From Lentisphaera marina (GTDB lineage: Bacteria; Verrucomicrobiota; Lentisphaeria; Lentisphaerales; Lentisphaeraceae), in contig NZ_JAQZZL010000002.1 of NCBI RefSeq assembly GCF_028745505.1, positions 992,001 through 1,056,000 on the forward strand: DNA of 64,000 nucleotides, given 5' to 3'. The first letter of the stretch is position 1. Each line of letters begins with the position of its first letter. The translations under genes were made by a program, and so were the position numbers. A model generated the notes under the pieces. The model worked only from the letters and a program-made list of their open reading frames with translations, was not told the DNA's origin and did no database searches. Below are positions 46,305-57,100 of the stretch, piece after piece.

Positions 46305-46903
46305 TAACTGAGTTCGTAGTAGAGACGACGTATTTCTTCATGGAATTTATTAGTCACTCGTTTGTTGTAAACATAAACGGTATTTAAGGGCATCCCTGAT
46401 TCTTCGCTAAATTCTTTTGCCGTCTTTCCTTCATTGATTTCCATAAAGCATTTCATCACTGTTTCAGAGAATTTATCTTTTATATTATTGAGAGCCATGT
46501 TGCTAATATAGTTTTCCCATTCTTTTTCAGCAAATTCTTCGATTTCTGGACCGCTTGTTCGCTCTGGGTTCCAAACTTGATAATCGGCAGCTTTTTCTTT
46601 GCGATCTTGGCGACGTTTATAAGACCTAAAAAAATCCTTTACCGTATTGCCAGTGACCATACATAACCACCCGCGAAAGCGACGTTTTTTATCGTACTCG
46701 AATTCAGGGAGCTTATCCCATGCTTTCATCATAACTTTTTGAACTATTTCTTCCGAGTCATGATGATTCACATTCATTCCGCGGCAAATGATATAGACGT
46801 ATTGACGGTAGTAGAACACAAAATCTTCCCACGAAGCTTCATCATGGCGATTGCGGATTTTCTCTAAAAGAGTTTCACGAGTATGGAATTGTTCTTCATT
46901 CAT
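46304..46903 (-). CDS. ECF-type RNA polymerase sigma factor
   Basis: A 199-residue sigma-70 family protein of the Rhodopirellula/Verrucomicrobium-type ECF group. Region 2 spans about 10-95 (SWEDFVFYYRQYVYIICRGM, EEIVQKVMMKAWDKLPEF, FRGWLCMVTGN), and region 4 has ECF-like helix-turn-helix NEGKTAKEFSEESGMPLNTV near 155-175. It directs transcription of a specific regulon. No anti-sigma gene is adjacent; the kinase translated from the same message by a one-base overlap is the likely control. The glycan operon lies 149 bases upstream on the same strand. Paralogue at 59.7 kb. Confidence 0.92.
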   Translation of the reverse strand: MNEEQFHTRETLLEKIRNRHDEASWEDFVFYYRQYVYIICRGMNVNHHDSEEIVQKVMMKAWDKLPEFEYDKKRRFRGWLCMVTGNTVKDFFRSYKRRQDRKEKAADYQVWNPERTSGPEIEEFAEKEWENYISNMALNNIKDKFSETVMKCFMEINEGKTAKEFSEESGMPLNTVYVYNKRVTNKFHEEIRRLYYELS

Positions 46904-47052
46904 TATTTCAAACTAACATATTAATTTGACAAATACAATCACCTTTAAAGCTATAAAATACGGTCTAGTCTTTTTATTTACTCTTATGCTTGTTTAGCTT
47001 AATAAAACGTGGGTTAAGGAGTCTTTTACGGGAACTAAATTTTTGATGCGAT

Positions 47053-48465
47053 TTAAATCTTTTCAAAACCAATATTTTTCAGAGCTTTTTGGATGTGTTG
47101 ATTTTTCATGAATGTTTTCTGAATAAGTCCAGAGCGATGGTTTTCAATAGCCAATAGCATAGGTCCCAAATCAATACCTAGATATTGCTGTGCAACATAA
47201 CCAGAGTCTAAATTAAAAGCATCATAAAAACCGTAGGGAGTCTCACCTTCATTATTCCAAACAATAGCTTTACCATTATCATCGTGAAGTCCGTAATAAT
47301 AGCGAAGTGTTTTTATAGTCTTTTCAGGATCAAACATAATACAGGTTCCTGCTCCGTAGGGAGCAATTTCTCCATTGAGGGTAAAAGCTTGGTTTTGTTC
47401 ACCTCGAGGAAGTATGGCGCCGACATTATAGCCATTAATTGAAGTGTGAGCCGTAAAGCCCCAACCAAAGGGACCATAAGTTCGGGATGCCTGAGAATTG
47501 TCCACGGCCACTAACCAAGCTGCTTCCGTTGCATCTTGGGAGTTCTTGTACCAATTGATAGCAGGAACATGATCAAGCTGATGTTGACGAGGTTGGTCTT
47601 TTCCAAGTTGTTTAAAGTCTAACCAAATATGAGCAAACTGATAGGTGAATAATGCTCCGCTATAACTGTAGACAAATTCGTCTGTGGATTTATATCCAGG
47701 TGTAGCGGGGTGGTATTGGCCTGTATTTCTGGCCCAGTGATAAAAGTAATCTGCGGGGAGCGCAAAATCTTCGTTGGGGTTGGCATTGCCGAGTAAACAG
47801 CAAATAATGCTTTCATCACTGAAGTAATCCCAGCGGACAGGATGAAATTTTCCTATACCTGAAAGCTCATCTTTACTATCTGGTTCCCAAGCCATAAAGA
47901 CTTGCTTATGTTCGTGATCAGTAAAAGCGGACCAGTTACATTTTTCAAAAATTTGATCAGCATACTCTTTGCATTTACCACCGAAGTATTCTCCAGCAGT
48001 AATAGCACCCATAATCAAAAGACCCGTGTCTACAGTTGATATGGCCGTTTCATAGCCATCTGTTGTTACCTGAGAATCTTCATCGAGAAAATGATAGAAC
48101 ATGCCACCTTTAGTTTGAGTTTGGGTCAAAGAATGAAGCATAGTCTCGGTACGCTGCTCAACTTCTTTTGCATCTCTATAACCACGTTCAGCTGCCACCA
48201 CCATTGCACTTAAGCCAAAGCCAATTGAAGCCGTAGAATAAGTGACGGGTTTATTTAAATTGTCGGCAATTATACCAGTTTTTGGTGAAGCTTCATGCCA
48301 GAAGTATTCAAAACTCGCTCGACTTACCATATCCAAAAAGTCATCATCATTCAAATGTGCACTACGTCCAAGTATTTCATAGACATTACGAGTCGCTGGC
48401 TGAACAAAGACATTTTTAGCAGCTTTCGGCGCTTCACCTAATAGGGAGTTGAATAATTTTTTCAT
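47053..48465 (-). CDS. Glycoamylase-like (PF10091-type) glycoside hydrolase
   Basis: About 470 residues. The ATG at 48465 is chosen over a TTG two codons upstream; it lies 8 bases after the previous stop. The whole protein is an (alpha/alpha)6-type domain of the glycoamylase-like family shared by GH144 endo-beta-1,2-glucanases and the cyclisation part of NdvB-like synthases. Diagnostic segments: ASFEYFWHEASPKTGI, STVDTGLLIMGAI, GWGFTAHTSINGYN, and the end block YGFYDAFN...YLGIDLGPMLLAIENHRSGL. No signal peptide is visible, so it acts in the cytoplasm unless exported otherwise. Last gene of an operon with a GH94 phosphorylase, which makes beta-1,2-glucan or its oligomers the leading substrate; other beta-glucans are possible. 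Confidence 0.85.
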   Translation of the reverse strand: MKKLFNSLLGEAPKAAKNVFVQPATRNVYEILGRSAHLNDDDFLDMVSRASFEYFWHEASPKTGIIADNLNKPVTYSTASIGFGLSAMVVAAERGYRDAKEVEQRTETMLHSLTQTQTKGGMFYHFLDEDSQVTTDGYETAISTVDTGLLIMGAITAGEYFGGKCKEYADQIFEKCNWSAFTDHEHKQVFMAWEPDSKDELSGIGKFHPVRWDYFSDESIICCLLGNANPNEDFALPADYFYHWARNTGQYHPATPGYKSTDEFVYSYSGALFTYQFAHIWLDFKQLGKDQPRQHQLDHVPAINWYKNSQDATEAAWLVAVDNSQASRTYGPFGWGFTAHTSINGYNVGAILPRGEQNQAFTLNGEIAPYGAGTCIMFDPEKTIKTLRYYYGLHDDNGKAIVWNNEGETPYGFYDAFNLDSGYVAQQYLGIDLGPMLLAIENHRSGLIQKTFMKNQHIQKALKNIGFEKI

Positions 48466-48473
48466 AGGCAAAC

Positions 48474-50366
48474 TTATGGTGTCTGAAGTTCGTAAGCAAA
48501 AGGTTTATAAGTTAAATTTTCTATTTTTACTTGCTCAGTCTTGGAGCCCAATTGTATGCTGCTAATATCATGTAGACTTAGTACTGCAGGAAGAGTGATG
48601 TTTAGAATGCCTGAATCGGTGGCTTTAAAATTCAAATAGATCTCGTTATCCATTTCCATTTTTCCATATTTAGAATCTGCCTTTCTCATAAAAGTTAGAA
48701 CCACTTTTTCGTCTTGAGTAGCGGAATAACGAATACTTAATTGACCATTACTAAAGTTTTTCGCTTCTGAAAAATGTAGTGTATTACTCGTGATATTATC
48801 AATCTCAGTGAGCGAGCCAGCTTGATAAAATTCAGCAAGTTTATCGTTGAGCTTATAGTGATCCAAGAAACGCTTCATCTTTGTTGGACCAGTTTTTAAT
48901 AAACCTAAACTAAGAGCAAGAGTATGTGCTGATGTTTGAAATTCAATCACTTTATTCTGTGTGGTATTGTAACCTTCCCATGGTCCATGATCCGTCATGA
49001 GAGATTCGATGATTGGCCAATTGCGTTCAAGTAATTTTTCTACACCTTCAGCTTGGTAAATGCTTGCGACTCCTAAAGCATAAAGTGATGCAGCATCAGT
49101 TATGCGATGTTCGCTAGATATACAGTTAGACGGTAAGCCAACATGTCCTGTATACTGAGTTTTATTCCCAGTATAGGATTCAGATAATAAGCCTGGTAAG
49201 TTATTCTGTTTAGAGAAATCTAAATGAATTTTTGCTGCGATAGTCATGAGCTTATGCCAAGCTGGATTATCTTGATCGCGTAAAAAGTTAGTTAGGCCAA
49301 GAAATTGGAAAGCTGAGCCATCCCAAGTTGCTAAAGTGTAAATATCTTTGCCAGAACTATGAGGATAGGGTTTAATCTTAAAGGCAGCATTTGCGAGCGT
49401 CGCAGGATTTAGATCGTAGTAGAGGACAACAAAAGTCCAAGGAGCACGGAATTCATTAATGAAAGAGTTCATATGCGCTTCTTGAAAAACACCATTAACT
49501 TCCCATCCCGTATATGTATCATTAGTTGCATCCCATGCAAAGTAAAAAGATTGTGTACGAGGATCAATGAGAGACTCATATCCTTCTTTTTGCTTATTTA
49601 GGAAAATCTTCAGTTTACTACGGATACCATTAGCTTGAGCATTATTGCTCAGTTTAGGATCAAGTAATGCTCCAATGGCTTTAGCTACAGAAGCCGTTAA
49701 GTTAACGTTGTCACCAAAAACAATATTAACTACGCGTTGATCAAGGACTTCCATGATTTGATATCTTTGTTCAAAGTAAGGCGTGAGTTCACCTTCAAAG
49801 TGCTCAGTACCGTACTTGTCTGAGCGTAGAATATTTGCCCATGTACCATCACTGGAGGGTTTAATCCACTTAGCTTCAATTAAGACATCCCAAAGCTTGT
49901 TGGTATCGATGCCTTCAAGATTCTTTTTGAATTTTTCTTTACTGATTTTTTCTCCAAGTGGGCCGACACGATGACCATTGCCTAAGTCGAGGAAATTTAC
50001 TAATAAGCCTTTTGCAGAAAGAGCAGGATTGGCCTGGTCAGCTAAAAGCGTATCACTGATGTGATTGAGTTTTTCAAGTGAGTCTTCCTGACTGTAGTCA
50101 TTCCCACAATAACCAGCCGACATATTAGCTAAGAGCTCAAGGTACTCACCAATTGCGGATAGCTGAGTGAAACTACGCAAATAAAGACCTCGCTCAGGAT
50201 CTTGATTCCATCCCTCTACAGGGTAAGAAGAGTGAGGATCTATCATGCCGTGTTTATCATCGACAAAGTTTAATGAGTTATCTAGCAACTTTTCAGAGTA
50301 AGTTTTTGTACTAGTGCAGGAGGCTGAAACTAAGGCTAACAGCCCCAATGAGAGTAAATTTTTCAT
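48474..50366 (-). CDS. Lipoprotein, probable helical-barrel glycan enzyme
   Basis: A 630-residue predicted lipoprotein (MKNLLSLGLLALVSASC, lipobox cysteine at 17). The mature part begins with an all-helical region (about 25-500) with spaced aromatic/acidic motifs (YLRSFTQLSAIGEYLELLAN, TGWEVNGVFQEAHMNSFIN, EFRAPWTFVVLYYDL, SGKDIYTLATWDGSAFQFLG), the look of an (alpha/alpha)6 glycosidase barrel, and ends in a beta-sandwich (about 520-630). I cannot assign a GH family. It shares an ATGA overlap with the membrane protein upstream and is followed 8 bases on by the glycoamylase-like gene, so it belongs to the same glycan pathway on the outer side of a membrane. Confidence 0.7.
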   Translation of the reverse strand: MKNLLSLGLLALVSASCTSTKTYSEKLLDNSLNFVDDKHGMIDPHSSYPVEGWNQDPERGLYLRSFTQLSAIGEYLELLANMSAGYCGNDYSQEDSLEKLNHISDTLLADQANPALSAKGLLVNFLDLGNGHRVGPLGEKISKEKFKKNLEGIDTNKLWDVLIEAKWIKPSSDGTWANILRSDKYGTEHFEGELTPYFEQRYQIMEVLDQRVVNIVFGDNVNLTASVAKAIGALLDPKLSNNAQANGIRSKLKIFLNKQKEGYESLIDPRTQSFYFAWDATNDTYTGWEVNGVFQEAHMNSFINEFRAPWTFVVLYYDLNPATLANAAFKIKPYPHSSGKDIYTLATWDGSAFQFLGLTNFLRDQDNPAWHKLMTIAAKIHLDFSKQNNLPGLLSESYTGNKTQYTGHVGLPSNCISSEHRITDAASLYALGVASIYQAEGVEKLLERNWPIIESLMTDHGPWEGYNTTQNKVIEFQTSAHTLALSLGLLKTGPTKMKRFLDHYKLNDKLAEFYQAGSLTEIDNITSNTLHFSEAKNFSNGQLSIRYSATQDEKVVLTFMRKADSKYGKMEMDNEIYLNFKATDSGILNITLPAVLSLHDISSIQLGSKTEQVKIENLTYKPFAYELQTP

Positions 50367-53300
50367 AGAGATTTCCTAGTGTTAGGTAAGAGATAAGATT
50401 TAACAAAGTTTTTGGCTTCATCTTCGTAAAAAGCACAGCCCATAATGAAACGGTTTTTATACTGTTCTTGATTATTTAAGCTGAAGTTTAAAATGAGACC
50501 AGTGGCAGGATCTGGGTGCCAGTGGCGTTGAGTCTTGGGCAATTCTTTCATTAAACTTGTTTCTTTAAAGTCAGTACGATGACGTAAATAAGCATCTGGA
50601 GCTGCCTGAGAGGCAAGTAAGCCCATCATTCCAGTAGTTGGTTGTAGGCAATAAAGTGCGTTTGACCCAGGAGAAAGGAGAATCTCCTGTGATTCACGTT
50701 TTTCTTGAACACGTACTTGATCTTCCTTAGCCTTATCCAAACTCCATTCTTGATAGAGTATAAGTTCTACATCTGCTTTTTTAAGATTTTGAATTTTTAA
50801 ATCTATAAAGTAAACTGGGTCGCTCTTGACGGGAATAGTGACTGTGACTTCCGCGTTAAACTCAGCCGTTTCGAGATCAAAAATAAGACTATCCATCTCT
50901 TTTCTTACTTTGGCATCTTTAAAAAGGTTAAAGCTTTTGTTTTGATGACGGAGAATGAAGACTTGAGAGTTCTCATTAAGCTTATCTGAACGTGTTATTT
51001 GTATATTTGACCTTAGGCCATGCATTGTACTACTTATATGACCATTCTTACAAGATAAGTGTAATTCTTGCTTGCTTAGCTGTAGTGCATATTTCTCTCT
51101 ATTCTTACGGATAGTTAAATAGATTTGGATCACTAGTAATACGGCTATAAATACGCCTGCTAGTATCGCCAGCTTAAGGGAGTTAAAGTTTTGATTGTTA
51201 GCTTGGATTGATAGGGCTTTGTTCCATGCATAATCCCAGTCTGCACCTGATCTAGGTATGTAGTAAGGGATAAGTAAAGGTGCCCAAGTCATGAAGCGTT
51301 TTACGCCTTCAGGAATTACTGATGAACCTTCTTTTCCAGTAAAGCGAGCAAATTTTTTATCTAAGTCATCCATACCAATGAAACTCAAATTGACCAATGT
51401 AGCAACACGTAGTCCCATGTGATCAAGCCATATGAGAATTCGGAATGCCTCGTATGCCATAATCCACATAAAAATCTCCAGTGACCATGAATGAAATTGC
51501 TCGGCAGTCATGGTGAAGCTTGCACCAATACAAAAGAGGGTATGGATAGCACCATCCTGATTGTACCAAGTGGGATCAGGCATTTGGCGTAAGAAAGTGA
51601 AAATGATTGGCGACATCCAAAGACCCCAACGTAAAACTCGGATAGTGCCTTCAGCAAGTTCCGTTAAACCATCTTGAGAAACAATGCGTTTTAGGTGAAT
51701 ACTATTGCGAGTAAAAATAGCTTTGAGTAAGGATTGGTTTAAGGCGAAGAGCCATGCAGCTACACCCCAAGCAATAACACCATTAAGTGCTTGGTTGAAG
51801 AAAAGTTTTGATCCCCCAGTATAAGTTCCTAGTTGAACGTGGCCCCACTTGGAGAGAAGTGTATCAAAAGAATAGTTTTGGGCACTTGTTGCGAAAGTGT
51901 TATAATTAAAGAATCTTTCAGCGACGACAGGCACTTGACCAGCATCAAAATAAAAGGCAAGGGCAGCACCAATAAAACCACCTTGTAGGGCGTTAATGAG
52001 AAATGATTTAGCACTCTTTTCTTTTAGTGCATTAATCCCAGCAAAAATAGCCGTTCCCGCAACAAAACCAAAAAGAGCTCGTAAAAATGTGTGCTGTGAA
52101 CTGAGGTTCCATTGAATAGCAAGACCTAAAGATAAACCGACTAGTGCCCCTCGAGTGAAGAGATGGCCTTCTTTATAAGCAGATTTTGTACGAGCAAAGA
52201 ATCCGTGACTACCGTCAAAACTTTCGATAATAACTTTAATGGCAGGGAAAACAAAAATCATAAGCAAACTCAAGCTGATGATTGGAGATGATTCAAAAAG
52301 TTGACGACTTAAGTTCCACTCACAGAGAATGCCGACGAGTTGTAGGATAGCCATGAGTACACCGGAATAAACACGACCATTATGGCGACCTTTAAAAGCA
52401 TGGTCATGAATAGTGTGTGCTGCAGGACCTATACCGTTGATAGCATCGAGAAGTACACCCGTAATCATAAAGACAAAAGCCCATAACATACCTTGAGAGA
52501 AGATAGTAGTGATGACAGCTATAACTGCTTGAATGAGTCTAGGTAAATCACTGAGATATGGAGCACATCCCAAGTCGGCTACGTAAGGAGATAATACGAT
52601 AGCTAGAGATAAGTAGGCCAGTTTTTTATGAGCATTTTTGTCGAATAAGGCATGCTTGTTAATGATGAATGAAAAAAATTGGCAAATAAATTCGACAAAG
52701 AAAAAGAGGATGAGAAAACGACTTGTTATTAAGCCTAAGTTTTCAGCAATGACTTGAATACTAATGAATTTTAAGGAAATAAGCTCGTTTAAAAATGCAT
52801 TGTTTTGCATTAAAAGTAATAGCGAAATAAAACAAGGAAGTAAAGCTAAACCATAAAAACTGACTAGCGGCAATGACTTCTTGATTGATCTTAAGTAACA
52901 GACGCCAAAGTAAAGTGTTAAAAATAGGATAGTCCCAAAACCACCAGAATAGGGAAGGTCGCTAAAAGAATTAGGCATTGACCATACGGGTGAAGTAGAT
53001 ATGAAAGTGATGATAATTCCCAATATAGAGAAATGCGTAAATACTTCACAACGACTCGGTAATTTAGAGCTAGCAATAATGCTGATGAGAATACTTAAAC
53101 TTACCGCACATAGTAAGGTGAGAAGCGGATAAAATGATCTCTCCAAACTCGATGTGTTGGATAAAGAGTAAACAAGCAAGATTAAACAAAGGTATAAACT
53201 AATCGCGAATGATCTATGCCAATTATTTACTTTAATAAGAGACCTTTTGGTGAAAAATTGAGAAAAAACTAAAGCACACACGAGTATAAGTAGAAGTGCG

Positions 53301-54157
53301 AGGATTTGGTCTTGGTTTACCTTCTCCAAAAAAGTCATTTTAGTACTTTGTAACTGGAAGGATAACTGATCACTGAGGTGGTGAGAACTAGCATTTTCAA
53401 TCAAGAGAACGAGTTCATTGATCTTTCCAAGTTTATTATGATCAAGAACAGTGCGTGTGGAGGTTCTTAGTACTTGGACAATTTCTGTACTGTGTTCACC
53501 TTTGATTTCAATAGAGTATTGTAATTTAGGGTTCAGTTCTGGAAATAAATTAAACTCTAAAATATCCATATCTTGGAGTTCAAAGCCTTTTGCCCATACG
53601 CCACAAATATCACCAGGTGCAAGTGCAAATTTAAGTCTGTCTTCTTCAAGGATAGAAATGGCTGAGTTGATATTTAATGCACCAGATTCAGCTATGGAGA
53701 AACTTTCTTTTTTTTCTAAGACAGGAAAATCTTTAAGTTCAAAACTATAATCGAGTTCTCCCGAAACGGTATCTTGATTTGTATTGCTCACTAACAAGAC
53801 AATTTCGTTTAAATTGCCAAGCAAATCCCATTGAATAAGGATGTCTTGACTTTCAGAACTCAAAGGAAAATGCTGTACGCCACCATCGCCTTTGAGCTCC
53901 AAGTTAATCTGCAGATCCTTCGCTTTTGAAGGATCCGTAATTTTAAAGTGAAGTAAATCTTTTCGGCTTATATCTTTTAAGCGATGCCAGTTACCTATGA
54001 TCGCTAAATGTTTCAACTTGTAGGTCAGTTTCGATTCTTTTTCAGAAAAGGCTGAGTGACCCTCAGCACCATTCATATGAACGGTGCCAGAATCCACAAG
54101 ATCAAGTCCTAGTAAACTAGAACAAAAAAGAAGGCTTAGTAAGAAATACTTAATCAC
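50363..54157 (-). CDS. Giant polytopic membrane protein with terminal NdvB/GH94-like beta-sandwich
   Basis: 1264 residues. A signal peptide (1-18) is followed by two similar extracytoplasmic beta modules (about 20-270; compare QWDLLGNLNEIVLLVSNTNQ with DHNKLGKINELVLLIENASS). A core of some 16-18 hydrophobic helices (about 285-1020) includes the unusual soluble bits FTGKEGSSVIPEGVKRFMTW and YYIPRSGADWDYAWNKAL. The last 240 residues are a beta-sandwich resembling the N-terminal domain of GH94 and the repeats of cyclic beta-glucan synthase (PVYFIDLKIQNLKKADVEL, LYQEWSLDKAKED, HWHPDPATGLIL). No glycosyltransferase DxD signature or phosphorylase catalytic domain was found. Nine bases after the GH94 gene, overlapping the lipoprotein gene by 4. 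Function unknown; glycan translocation or membrane-side modification fits its place. Confidence 0.8.
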   Translation of the reverse strand: MIKYFLLSLLFCSSLLGLDLVDSGTVHMNGAEGHSAFSEKESKLTYKLKHLAIIGNWHRLKDISRKDLLHFKITDPSKAKDLQINLELKGDGGVQHFPLSSESQDILIQWDLLGNLNEIVLLVSNTNQDTVSGELDYSFELKDFPVLEKKESFSIAESGALNINSAISILEEDRLKFALAPGDICGVWAKGFELQDMDILEFNLFPELNPKLQYSIEIKGEHSTEIVQVLRTSTRTVLDHNKLGKINELVLLIENASSHHLSDQLSFQLQSTKMTFLEKVNQDQILALLLILVCALVFSQFFTKRSLIKVNNWHRSFAISLYLCLILLVYSLSNTSSLERSFYPLLTLLCAVSLSILISIIASSKLPSRCEVFTHFSILGIIITFISTSPVWSMPNSFSDLPYSGGFGTILFLTLYFGVCYLRSIKKSLPLVSFYGLALLPCFISLLLLMQNNAFLNELISLKFISIQVIAENLGLITSRFLILFFFVEFICQFFSFIINKHALFDKNAHKKLAYLSLAIVLSPYVADLGCAPYLSDLPRLIQAVIAVITTIFSQGMLWAFVFMITGVLLDAINGIGPAAHTIHDHAFKGRHNGRVYSGVLMAILQLVGILCEWNLSRQLFESSPIISLSLLMIFVFPAIKVIIESFDGSHGFFARTKSAYKEGHLFTRGALVGLSLGLAIQWNLSSQHTFLRALFGFVAGTAIFAGINALKEKSAKSFLINALQGGFIGAALAFYFDAGQVPVVAERFFNYNTFATSAQNYSFDTLLSKWGHVQLGTYTGGSKLFFNQALNGVIAWGVAAWLFALNQSLLKAIFTRNSIHLKRIVSQDGLTELAEGTIRVLRWGLWMSPIIFTFLRQMPDPTWYNQDGAIHTLFCIGASFTMTAEQFHSWSLEIFMWIMAYEAFRILIWLDHMGLRVATLVNLSFIGMDDLDKKFARFTGKEGSSVIPEGVKRFMTWAPLLIPYYIPRSGADWDYAWNKALSIQANNQNFNSLKLAILAGVFIAVLLVIQIYLTIRKNREKYALQLSKQELHLSCKNGHISSTMHGLRSNIQITRSDKLNENSQVFILRHQNKSFNLFKDAKVRKEMDSLIFDLETAEFNAEVTVTIPVKSDPVYFIDLKIQNLKKADVELILYQEWSLDKAKEDQVRVQEKRESQEILLSPGSNALYCLQPTTGMMGLLASQAAPDAYLRHRTDFKETSLMKELPKTQRHWHPDPATGLILNFSLNNQEQYKNRFIMGCAFYEDEAKNFVKSYLLPNTRKSL

Positions 54158-54166
54158 AATTAATGT

Positions 54167-57100
54167 TTAGGAATAAATTTCTACAAGGTTGTTATCACCT
54201 TTGAGGAGAGACTGGAAAGTCGTCCATTTAGTTTTGAGGCCGCCATCGCGATAGGGGTTGTCGTTAGAAGTATTGAGCTCGAGTTCTTTACCGTTGAGAA
54301 CAACCTTTTTGTCAGCAGACTTGTTGTATTTGAATACAACTGGCTTGCCGTCGATGTCGAAGTTGAAGTTAAGACCGTCGAGGTTTTCAGGGAGAACCGG
54401 GTCGATAACGAAATCTTCGTAGAAACGACGAATACCGAGTACACGTGTGATAAGAACGTTTACGTAGATACCAGGACCTGAAGAATAGATTCTCCATCCG
54501 CCTTTGGATTTAACTTTACCAGCGCGGAGGTCTTCTACTGTATCTTGAGCTTCGTAACGATCGTTGTAATCAGCATCAGAAGATGAGAAGTAGCAGTTAG
54601 ACTGACGGATCTCAGCTGACTCGAAGCTGTCCTGGATATTTACAGGGTTAACAACTTCCATAGCAGTTAAGAGCTCTTCAGCTTTACCGAGTTTAGCCAT
54701 TGCTTCCATGTAACGGAGGTGAGCGTGAACGTAGTGGTTACCGATTTCACGGCCTACAAAAGTAGCTGTTTCAGCACGTTGGAAGTTCTTGGAGATACCA
54801 CCCGTGTATTGGGGTGGTGGGTCCATGAGGTGAACACCGTCAGCGAAAAGTAGCTTGTCTTGAATCATCTGGTAGTGAGCTTCAGCCTGTTCTGGCTCGA
54901 AGATCTCGGAGATGATACCGCGAATTGCAGGAAGAAGACGGTACTTAACACCTGTTTTTGTGTCAGTTGGGTGCAAGAGAAGATCTACGTCGTCTTCAGA
55001 GTTAAAGAAGGCGAAACCGGCAGTGAGCTCGTCTTTTACGAGGTACTTGTTGAAATCAACTTTCATTTGTTCGCAAGTCGCTTTGAGCTCAGCAGCGAGT
55101 TCAGTTTTACCAGCTTTTTCGCAAACAACTTGGTAACGAGTAAGAGTTTGGTAAAGGAGTTCAACTGTCCATACAGAAACGAGCTTCTCTTTCATCTCAG
55201 GGTTGTGAGGCTGAAGTGAGTCATTCCAGTCACCGTCGCCGTAGCTAATAAGCTTAGTGTCACCTACGAAAGCATTGCGGATGTGATCTAGTTCTTTGTT
55301 GATGTGATCGAAGAGAGTTTCTTCTTTATCAGTGAATTCGAAACCTTCGATGTTGGTGTAAGGGATCTTTTCGTCGAGGATAGAAACGTCGTTGGAGTAT
55401 TCAACGTAATCACAAACAGCTTTGAGAGGCCATACGATGATATCACCGTGAGCGTGAGCCTGCTGGATGTCGTAGAATTTGTCGAACATGAACCACTGAG
55501 GCCATTCGCCGTTTTGCTCGTACTGGTGTTTGTAAACTTCGAGAACAACTTTTTTAACTGGTTCAGTTTTACCAAAAGCGAGAAGAAGTTCAACTGGACC
55601 CTGACAAACGTCACGGCTACCCCATGCAGCACCAGAGTACTGTTCGAGACCGTAAGGCTTAGTGTAGTGGATCATTGCGTTGTGTTGGAGCCAAGGGATG
55701 ATTTCGCTGAGTTTGGAAACTGAGTTATTTTCGATGCCGGAGCATTTTGCATTGTTATTGAGTGAACGCCAGTATGCATCAGCTTCTACTTTGAAAACAG
55801 AAGTATCGAAATCAGCTGCAGTGTATTTTTTAGCGTTAGCTTCAGCTTTTACGTCGTCAGTAATTGTACCTGTGAGAACGAGCTCAAACTTGCCTGTTGC
55901 AGCAGTTTTGATTGTTGCGTAAGGATAGTTTTTGTTTTCGCCGTCGAGGAAGAGAACTTCGTCACCGCTAAGAGTAGCAGCTGCGTGGCCTTCTTTGATA
56001 GAGAGGTCGAAACGGCTGTTAGGGTATTTGTTCTTACCGAAGTAATCGTGACCTGGGAAGAAAGTGAAACGCTTGTCATCAACGCGACCAACAGTTTCAT
56101 TGGCGTATTCGTTAACACCCATAATGATGTTGTTAGTAACGATGAACTCGAGTTCTTTACCAGACTCAACTTCGATGTTAGTAACGAGAACTGCGTCAGA
56201 GATAGCACACTGAGTTGTAACGATGATCGTTTCTTCTGCGCCTTTGTAGATCCAGCGACAAGCATTGAGGCTGATTTCGAAAGCAGAAGGTAAACGAAGC
56301 TGTTCGATTTTGTCACCATCTCTAACAAAGATACGCTGACCGGAAGCACGCTGGAAGTTAACCCAACCACGAACGATACCGATAGCTTTGTTGAAAGACG
56401 TGTTACCGAAAGTGACTTGTGAGTTGAAAACACCACCCATCCAGCAAGTGGAGGCAATAGCTTCGTCTGAAGGGAAGAGATCTTCGCCTGAACGTACGAT
56501 GTGACCATGAGGACGTTCGCAGTGAACTTCTTTGTGCTTGAGAACAACGTGCTTAGAATCGTCACCGTAGAAGAACGCAGCCGTTTTACCTTCGATTTCT
56601 TCGAGGTTACGCTTTTCGCCAGCAAAGTATTTTTCGAGCTCAGCGTCGTTGAGGTCTTCAGTTTGGAAGAACTTACCTTCGCCGAAGAGGTTGTTGTAGC
56701 CAGTAGTCTGAGGCTCGGGAAGCGAAATTGCTGGGAGTGCAGCAAATTCAGACTTAGCGAGTTCAACTTTTTCGAGGTCAGCATCAGAACTTGTAGCTTC
56801 GTGATTAACTTCGAAGAAAGCGAAGAAAGTTTTTTCTGCTTTAGCACCAGAAGCGAGAGCTACGCGCTTGGACTGAAGTACGTGGCAAGAGAATTCGCCC
56901 TGACGACGGATGCTGCGGATTGTGTCGTCTTTAAGAGCTGCAATTTCAGCGTTCTCTTTGTAGTTGAGACCAAAGAAGTCGATACCGTCTGTAATGAAGC
57001 CTTCAGCTCCGTCAAGAGCACCTGACATAAGGAAAGGGAAACCAGTGTGTTGCTTGAGGTTCTGACGTGCACATAGAACGTAGCCGGTCGCTTTGTCACC

